A model generated the notes under the pieces. It was not told where the DNA came from. It saw only the letters and a program-made list of their open reading frames with translations, and searched no databases. Of a stretch of DNA of 49,819 nucleotides, positions 44,401 through 49,819 are shown one piece after another (position 1 is the first letter of the stretch; each line of letters begins with the position of its first letter). Origin of the DNA: an uncultured bacterium. GTDB lineage: Bacteria > Bacillota > Clostridia > Lachnospirales > Lachnospiraceae. The translations under genes were made by a program, and so were the position numbers. The stretch lies in NCBI GenBank assembly GCA_947073545.1, contig CAMTMP010000030.1, forward strand, positions 1-49,819, in the 5' to 3' direction.

Positions 44401-45999
44401 CTCCTCGCGGATCGCGTCGATGGGCGGATTGGTCACCTGCGCAAAAAGCTGTTTGAAGTAGTGGAACAACGGATGATACGCTTTCGACAGTACGGGAATA
44501 GGTGTGTCTACACCCATAGCCGCAACCGCCTCCGCGCCGTTTTTCGCCATCGGCAGAATACTCGTCTTCAGATCCTCATAGGTGTAGCCAAAAGCCTTCT
44601 GCATCCGCTGTCTCTCTTCGCCTGTAAACTCCGGCACGCGCCGGTTCGGGATCTTTAGCTCCTTCAATGTCACCAGCTTGCTGTCCAGCCACTCGCCGTA
44701 AGGCTGCATGGAGGCATACTTCTCCTTTAACTCGTCATCGTCGATCACTCTTCCCTGTACCGTATCCACAAGCAGCATCTTACCCGGATGGAGTCTTTCT
44801 TTCATCACGATCTTTTCCGGGTCGATATCCAGCACCCCCACCTCCGAGGAGAGAATCAGCGTATCGTCGTCCGTAATCATATAGCGGGAAGGCCTTAGAC
44901 CGTTCCGGTCAAGCACTGCGCCCATGATATCTCCGTCGCAGAAGAGGATGGACGCCGGACCATCCCACGGCTCCATCATCGTCGCGTAATATTGATAGAA
45001 GTCCTTTTTCTTCTGTGACATCGTCTTATTGTTTTCCCAAGGTTCCGGGATCGTAATCATCACCGCCAGAGGCAATGGCATCCCGCTCATCACGAGAAAC
45101 TCCAAGGTGTTGTCAAGCATGGCTGAGTCGGAGCCGGAAGCGCCTATAGCAGGCAGAATCTTGTGCATCTGCCCCTGCAGATGCTCGGACTCCATATTCT
45201 CCTCCCTCGCCTGCATCTTATCCGCGTTGCCCCGGATCGTGTTGATCTCACCGTTGTGCACGATAAAGCGGTTCGGATGCGCCCGCTCCCAGCTCGGATT
45301 CGTATTCGTGGAAAACCGGGAGTGCACCATGGCGATCGCGGACTCATAGTCCTTATCCTGCAAGTCCGCAAAGAACGTGCGAAGCTGTCCCACCAGGAAC
45401 ATGCCCTTGTACACGATTGTCCGGCTGGACAGACTGACCACATAAGTCATATCTGTTGACTGCTCAAAGGTACGCCTTAATATGTAGAGTTTCCTGTCAA
45501 AATCAATCCCTTTCTCCACGCCCGACGGCTTTTTAATAAACACCTGCATGATACAGGGCATACATTCCACCGCCTTGTGTCCCAGCACAGAAGGAACCGT
45601 AGGCACATCGCGCCAGCCTAAAAGCGTCAGTCCCTCTTTCTGCGCGATGATCTCAAACATTTTCTTCGCCTGACCCCGCTGTAATTCATCCTGCGGGAAA
45701 AAAAACATTCCAACGCCGTACTCCCTCTCGCCGCCGATATCAAAGCCCAAGTCTTTCGTCACTTTCTTCATAAATCTATGGGGCATCTGTGTAAGAATCC
45801 CCACGCCGTCACCCGTCTCGCCCTCCGCGTCCTTTCCGGCCCTGTGCTCCAGATTCTCCACAATCTTTAACGCATTCTCCACGATGGCGCGGCTCTTTTT
45901 GCCTTTGATGCTCACGCAGGCGCCGATACCGCAGTTGTCGTGTTCAAATTCCGCCCGGTATAACGGGGATTTCGGGATAGTTGTCTTTACATCAAACAT
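41449..45999 (-). CDS. gltB: Glutamate synthase, large subunit
   Basis: 1516 residues, the normal length, AAGGAGGTAACAT before ATG. Class II glutamine amidotransferase domain first, with the presumed nucleophile Cys22 in [10 protein letters not shown] after a short leader peptide that is cleaved in this family. Then a central domain, the FMN-binding synthase barrel ([52 protein letters not shown], with Cys of the 3Fe-4S centre in [13 protein letters not shown]) and the C-terminal glycine-rich GXGXG helix domain. It channels ammonia from glutamine onto 2-oxoglutarate. Nitrogen assimilation; first gene of gltBD with a structured leader of about 230 bases. Confidence 0.97.
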   Translation of the reverse strand: [1516 protein letters not shown]

Positions 46000-46040
46000 A
46001 TGTTACCTCCTTGTCAGAGCAGTTTACTGCGATGACACGC

Positions 46041-46147
46041 GATGAGAAATCCGCGAAGACGGTTTCTCATCTGCGATCAAGAACAGTTTGCGGCTCAGAC
46101 TCAAACTGTCGATTGAAAAATCAGCACATCAGTGTGATTTTTCAATC
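46041..46147 (-). promoter_or_regulatory. Three consecutive stem-loops in the gltB leader
   Basis: GATGAGAAA/TTTCTCATC (46041-46071, with inner CCG/CGG and a six-base loop), ACAGTTTG/CAAACTGT (46083-46109) and GATTGAAAAATCA/TGATTTTTCAATC (46111-46147), all perfect, one after another between promoter and gltB start. None has a T-run after it. The class is not one I recognise (no glutamine riboswitch or T-box features seen). Confidence 0.55.
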
Positions 46148-46184
46148 TTCTCTCCTGACTTTCTATAGGTATCTTTCAAATAAG

Positions 46185-46222
46185 AAAAAACGCAAAAGAG
46201 ACATCTAGCGCTCCTTTGCGTT
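46185..46222 (-). terminator. Intrinsic terminator in front of the gltB leader
   Basis: On the minus strand AACGCAAAGGAG pairs with CTCTTTTGCGTT (one G-U pair), ten-base loop, then TTTTTTC. It could end transcription coming from the kinase gene, but it lies just downstream of the gltB promoter candidate at 46236-46264 and would then act on gltB itself. Confidence 0.7.
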
Positions 46223-46235
46223 CTACATGTATACA

Positions 46236-46264
46236 ATAATACACCTACTTAGACAGTTTGTAAA
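46236..46264 (-). promoter_or_regulatory. Candidate promoter of gltBD
   Basis: TTTACA (46264-46259), 17-base spacer, TATTAT (46241-46236) on the minus strand, followed within ten bases by the terminator hairpin. Confidence 0.45.
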
Positions 46265-46307
46265 TAAAGACTTTTCATCAAATTGTCAGATAATTCAGCT
46301 GTTTCTA

Positions 46308-46577
46308 TCATCCTTTCTGCAATGAAATGGAAGCAGGCTTCCGAAGCAGAATATGAAGCAGAATCACTGCCAATATAGCCGTCAGCAGATCGGAGACAGC
46401 CTGCGCCATCAGAACGCCGGAATAGGCAGATGTTTTCCCACCAGAATCAGAACCGCAATCAGGTTCACCTTCATCACGGTCGCAATGGCCGCGCCTGCAG
46501 CACCCGTCCCAATACGGAAATAAAGACAGGATCCAAAATCATATTGACGACTGCGCCCAATATAATGTCCCGAAATT
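46308..46577 (-). pseudogene. 3' remnant of a MATE-family efflux pump gene
   Basis: On the minus strand three pieces in different frames join to a MATE C-terminal half: ILGAVVNMILDPVFIS, then TGAAGAAIATVMKVNLIAVL, then VLMAQAVSDLLTAILAVILL ending in SISLQKG and a stop at 46308. The pattern LGAxxNxILDPxFI and GAAGAAIATV is the MATE signature. There are at least two frameshifts and an internal deletion, no start, and the piece begins directly at the stop of the hybrid kinase gene. It is dead as a gene. Confidence 0.7.
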
Positions 46578-49118
46578 TTATGTCGTCCGGCAGCTCAGCC
46601 CGCTCATCACATGGAACATTTTTCCCATGTCCACCGGCTTCGCCAGATGTTCATTCATTCCGGCATCCTTGGCCATCGCCACATCTTCATCAAACGCGTT
46701 GGCAGACAGCGCAATGATAGGTACGGCTTTCGCGTCTGGCCTGTTCATCCCTCGAATCACACGCGTTGCCTCATATCCGCTCATAACCGGCATCATCAAG
46801 TCCATAAGCACACAGTCAATGGTCCCAGGGTCGGATTGTGTAAATACATCCACAGCCGCTTTTCCATCATTTGCGGTCACAACTTCAGCCCCCGCATCCG
46901 TAAGCATAAACTCAATGATTTCACAGTTTATCTCATTATCTTCCACCAGAAGAACGCGCATCCCGGCAATGGAATCCATCCCCTTCTGCTCCTCCTCCGA
47001 AGGCTGCGCATTCCACGTCTCGTCTGTCTGCATGGACAGGGTAATCCGAAACATGCTCCCCTTCCCGGTCTGGCTTTCCACCGCAATATGTCCTTTCATC
47101 TGGTCTACCAACTGCTTCACGATAGACATGCCAAGCCCAACGCCGTTATAGTGCGTCCTCGCACTTTTATGCTCCTGGGTAAACGGCTCAAAAATATGCT
47201 TTTTAAAATCCTCCCCAATGCCGATTCCGGTGTCTTCTACCACAAACTCATATTCTGCGCCGCCGCCCGTGCAGGCAGTCTCCTTTGCCGTAACGAAGAC
47301 GGCCCCCTGCGGATGGTTATATTTGATGGCATTGTCGATAATGTTCATCAGAATCTGCTGTAAATGCAGCGGATTTCCAATCACTCTGCCGTGCTCTATA
47401 TCCGCTTCCTTCAATGTCAGCCGGATTCCCCGCTCCTCCGCTCTTTCGGCCAAAAGCATAATGCTGTTATCCAGTACTTCCCGGATTTCAAACGACTCCT
47501 CCGCCTCCGCGCGTATGCCGCTCTCCATCTTGCTGATCTGCAAAACATCATTGACCAGAGAAAGCAAATGCTCCGTCGACACACGTATTTTCTTCCGGCA
47601 TTCCCTCTGCCGCTCAGGATCATCCTGACTCTTTTCTATGATAGCCAGCATCCCCAGAATGCCGTTGATGGGTGTGCGCAGATCATGGGACATGTGGGAC
47701 AGAAATTCGCTCTTTGCCGAATTTGCCCGTCTTACCTTCTCTAACAGCTCCATAATGGCTTTGTCCTGCTTTTTCTGCGTCACCATCGTCTCCGTGATAT
47801 CCTGATGATATCCGTTCAGACAGACGCCCGGTTTCTTGAATGTCTTGTCCTGCACACCGCCGCAGCGGACATATATTTTGCCAAGCTCCGGATGTTTCCA
47901 CGGATAAATCACTTCCGCGCGGCCGGTTTTCAAAATCTCCTGCACCGCATCCTGCACCATCTCCACATAGTCCGGCTCAATGTTCTGGAACCAATGCCGG
48001 TAGCACTCCTCCGGCTCGATCTCCTCCGATACGCCAAGCAGCGTCCGCATAATCCGGTTGGTATACATCCTCGGCTCGCAGTCATCCTCCAGCTCAATCG
48101 TCCAGATACCGGTTCTGGCTCCCTCCAGAATTTCCTCCAGATTCTGTCTCGCCTCCAGCTTGTATTTCTCTTCCCGCTCCACCACGGCGTTCACATCCCG
48201 CAGCGCAAAAATGACGCAGTTCTCTTCCCCTGTATTCTCCGTGGCGGAAAAATGAATCTCCATGTGTCTCAGCCCGAAAGCGCTGTCGTTCACCTGATAG
48301 CGCACATAGAACTTTTTCTTCGTCCGAAGCTGCGAAAGCACATACTCCTTTTTTGTCACAGCTGCAAGTTTTTTCTGATCTCTGGGTGCCACGCATCTGG
48401 AAATGTACCGCTCCATAGCCGCCTGATAGCCGTCCTCAAAGCTTGCGCTCCAATCCATATCCGTCTTTTCGCTGTTTCGATATACCTCGCATTCACCTGT
48501 ATCAAAGTTCACCTGATAAATGCCCAGATAGTCCACACTGAGCGCCTGAAGGACATTATAACTCCGCTTTTGGAGCTCACGGAACAGATTGCGCCTTTTC
48601 AGGGACGACACAATAAAATATGCCGCCGTCTGGAGCATATTCGACGCGTATTCCAACAATTTCACAGGCGGATTGTCCACCCCGTAAAAGCCGATAAAAT
48701 TTTTACCGTCATACAGCGGAACCACCACAAGAGAATGCACGTTCTGTCTTTTCAGGCTCTCATATTGGAGCGGATCCGTTTCCCGGATTTCTTCCAGATC
48801 TCTGATGACGATATGTTTGCCAATGCTGAATTTCCGATACCAGCTTGCGCAAACCTCAGCGGGTACATTTTGAAGATTCTCCTTTTCCGGCTCCACGCCT
48901 TCGGCTACCCATTCATATGTATTGTCATCGCCACCGGACTCGTTCTGCTCAAATATATAAATCCTTTCTCCGTTCAGCGCTTTTCCCAGATGCTCTATCA
49001 ACACCTCCAGAGACTGGTCCGGGGTTTCCTCCAGCAGGGCGACACGAAGTCCCTCATTGATGATGGTTTCCAGATTTTGAACGCTCTGTATTCCACTCTG
49101 CTGTTCTAAACGCTCCAT
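46578..49118 (-). CDS. Cytoplasmic hybrid sensor histidine kinase/response regulator
   Basis: 846 residues, TGGAGGAATACA before ATG. No membrane helix or signal peptide. Order: GAF-type domain (about 20-185), two PAS-like domains (about 195-320 and 325-455), HisKA with the phosphorylated His in SHMSHDLRTP (near 480), HATPase with NIIDNAIKYN, DTGIGIGED and GVGLGMSIVKQ (to about 695), and a receiver with the acceptor Asp in CVLMDLMMPVM (near 780). Signal unknown. The very end (MFHVMSGLSCRTT) is unlike the usual receiver end and abuts a MATE remnant, so the last few residues may have been replaced by a deletion junction. An extended -10 (TGATATAAT, 49331-49323 minus) may be its promoter; the gap 49119-49423 holds nothing else recognised. 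Confidence 0.88.
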   Translation of the reverse strand: MERLEQQSGIQSVQNLETIINEGLRVALLEETPDQSLEVLIEHLGKALNGERIYIFEQNESGGDDNTYEWVAEGVEPEKENLQNVPAEVCASWYRKFSIGKHIVIRDLEEIRETDPLQYESLKRQNVHSLVVVPLYDGKNFIGFYGVDNPPVKLLEYASNMLQTAAYFIVSSLKRRNLFRELQKRSYNVLQALSVDYLGIYQVNFDTGECEVYRNSEKTDMDWSASFEDGYQAAMERYISRCVAPRDQKKLAAVTKKEYVLSQLRTKKKFYVRYQVNDSAFGLRHMEIHFSATENTGEENCVIFALRDVNAVVEREEKYKLEARQNLEEILEGARTGIWTIELEDDCEPRMYTNRIMRTLLGVSEEIEPEECYRHWFQNIEPDYVEMVQDAVQEILKTGRAEVIYPWKHPELGKIYVRCGGVQDKTFKKPGVCLNGYHQDITETMVTQKKQDKAIMELLEKVRRANSAKSEFLSHMSHDLRTPINGILGMLAIIEKSQDDPERQRECRKKIRVSTEHLLSLVNDVLQISKMESGIRAEAEESFEIREVLDNSIMLLAERAEERGIRLTLKEADIEHGRVIGNPLHLQQILMNIIDNAIKYNHPQGAVFVTAKETACTGGGAEYEFVVEDTGIGIGEDFKKHIFEPFTQEHKSARTHYNGVGLGMSIVKQLVDQMKGHIAVESQTGKGSMFRITLSMQTDETWNAQPSEEEQKGMDSIAGMRVLLVEDNEINCEIIEFMLTDAGAEVVTANDGKAAVDVFTQSDPGTIDCVLMDLMMPVMSGYEATRVIRGMNRPDAKAVPIIALSANAFDEDVAMAKDAGMNEHLAKPVDMGKMFHVMSGLSCRTT

Positions 49119-49423
49119 TGTATTCCTCCATTATCATTCAAGTCATTTATGACTGTTTATTAAATACTTTTCTCTTTGGCCTTCTCCTTTGAAAAAGAGC
49201 ACCTGCTCCCGATACATTGGTTGTTATTGTGGGAAAATCACCGTTCGTCCGATGCCGCCGGAAGCGACGCGTCCAAAACTACGCTGCTTCTTTCTAACGA
49301 TCCATTGATCAATGTTTGCACAATTATATCACTTAGTCATACAGTTTGCTATCCTTTCTATGTTCTTCTTTTCATACATCGCACAGCCTGAAAAAAGAGC
49401 CAGACAAAAATTGAAACAGGACA

Positions 49424-49819
49424 TTAATTTACAATGCCGCATTTGCAATTCTCTGAATGGATGACTCCCCGATCCGCTTTCCTGTATTCGCCGGGCGTTG
49501 CCTGAAACACTTCTTTGAATTTCCGGCAAAAGTAACCGACATTGTCAAACCCGGTTTTCCGGGCTATTGCCGAGACACTTTCCTGTGTTGTCGTGAGCAG
49601 CTTTGCTGCCCGTTTCAGCCTGTAATTCACCAGATAATTGATCGGTGAAGTGTGAATGTTTTTTTGAAAAATATTCAGTACGCTGCTTTTGCTCAGCATC
49701 ACCGTCTCCGCAATGTCATCCAGTGAAATCTGACACGGGTAGTTAGTGTGAAAGAAAGTAGAGGACAGCCGATAAATGGCACACTTAAACAAGCTATCAT
49801 AGGGTAGCTTTGCAAAAGA
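49424..49819 (-). CDS. AraC family transcriptional regulator, C-terminal part (cut by window edge)
   Basis: 131 codons open to the edge of the window; the gene begins outside it. Two helix-turn-helix units of the AraC/XylS type are seen: ISLDDIAETVMLSKSSVLNIFQK and SVSAIARKTGFDNVGYFCRKFKE, followed by ATPGEYRK. The N-terminal effector domain is not in view. It is on the same strand as, and upstream of, the hybrid kinase gene, about 300 bases away, so cotranscription is uncertain. Confidence 0.88.
   Translation of the reverse strand, partial: SFAKLPYDSLFKCAIYRLSSTFFHTNYPCQISLDDIAETVMLSKSSVLNIFQKNIHTSPINYLVNYRLKRAAKLLTTTQESVSAIARKTGFDNVGYFCRKFKEVFQATPGEYRKADRGVIHSENCKCGIVN

Noticed and set aside
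47805..49109. 434-codon open frame on the plus strand
   Set aside because: Antisense to the hybrid histidine kinase, which has a ribosome site and full domain set; no motif or ribosome site supports the plus-strand frame.

Overview
The window looks like chromosomal DNA of a Gram-positive gut Clostridium of the Lachnospiraceae type. The grounds are the gene families (beta-mannan phosphorylases of family GH130 with a mannobiose epimerase, CUT1 sugar ABC importers without their own ATPase, YesM-type kinase, Rpn and AAA-ATPase-like nucleases, a radical SAM DNA-repair pair, BioY), strong AGGAGG ribosome binding sites, TTGACA/TATAAT-type promoters, and LexA and BirA operators of the Gram-positive kind. 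The genus cannot be fixed from the sequence alone. No tRNA, rRNA or CRISPR array was seen.

Layout. 1-3.4 kb: an accessory patch with two PD-(D/E)XK nuclease-family genes and remnants of insertion-sequence ends. 3.5-13.1 kb: a beta-manno-oligosaccharide operon read on the minus strand (solute-binding lipoprotein, two permeases, mannobiose 2-epimerase, mannosylglucose phosphorylase, second GH130 phosphorylase) with a divergent AraC-type regulator and a LacI-type regulator. Imported mannobiose would be epimerised to mannosyl-glucose and phosphorolysed to mannose 1-phosphate and glucose. 13.2-17.05 kb: a heterodimeric multidrug-type ABC exporter preceded by a promoter, a 37-residue leader peptide, a terminator hairpin and mutually exclusive pairings, an arrangement like the antibiotic-sensing bmrB-bmrCD attenuator. 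17.2-18.7 kb: a GH13 amylase-family enzyme. 19.1-24.7 kb: DNA repair genes: a nuclease-helicase fusion of the DinG/XPD type, an HPr-like protein, and a radical SAM/partner pair behind a LexA box.

24.7-28.8 kb: a sodium-dependent NSS transporter, a decayed chemotaxis-receptor fragment, asnA, a DUF1284 protein and bioY with a BirA operator. 28.8-37.8 kb: a minus-strand alpha-xyloside/alpha-glucoside locus (two GH31 enzymes, a Cof-type phosphatase, an ABC permease) whose first gene is an in-frame fusion of a truncated YesM-type sensor kinase to an ABC permease. The expected response regulator and solute-binding protein are absent, which suggests a deletion. 37.9-39.6 kb: an L,D-transpeptidase. 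39.9-46.3 kb: gltBD (glutamate synthase) with a strongly structured leader. 46.3-49.8 kb: a MATE-pump pseudogene abutting a cytoplasmic hybrid histidine kinase, and an AraC-type regulator cut by the window edge.

The most notable points are the attenuator of the ABC exporter pair, the kinase-permease fusion, the combined BirA operator and terminator in front of bioY, and the LexA box before the radical SAM repair genes. Everything here is read by eye; no database search was run.
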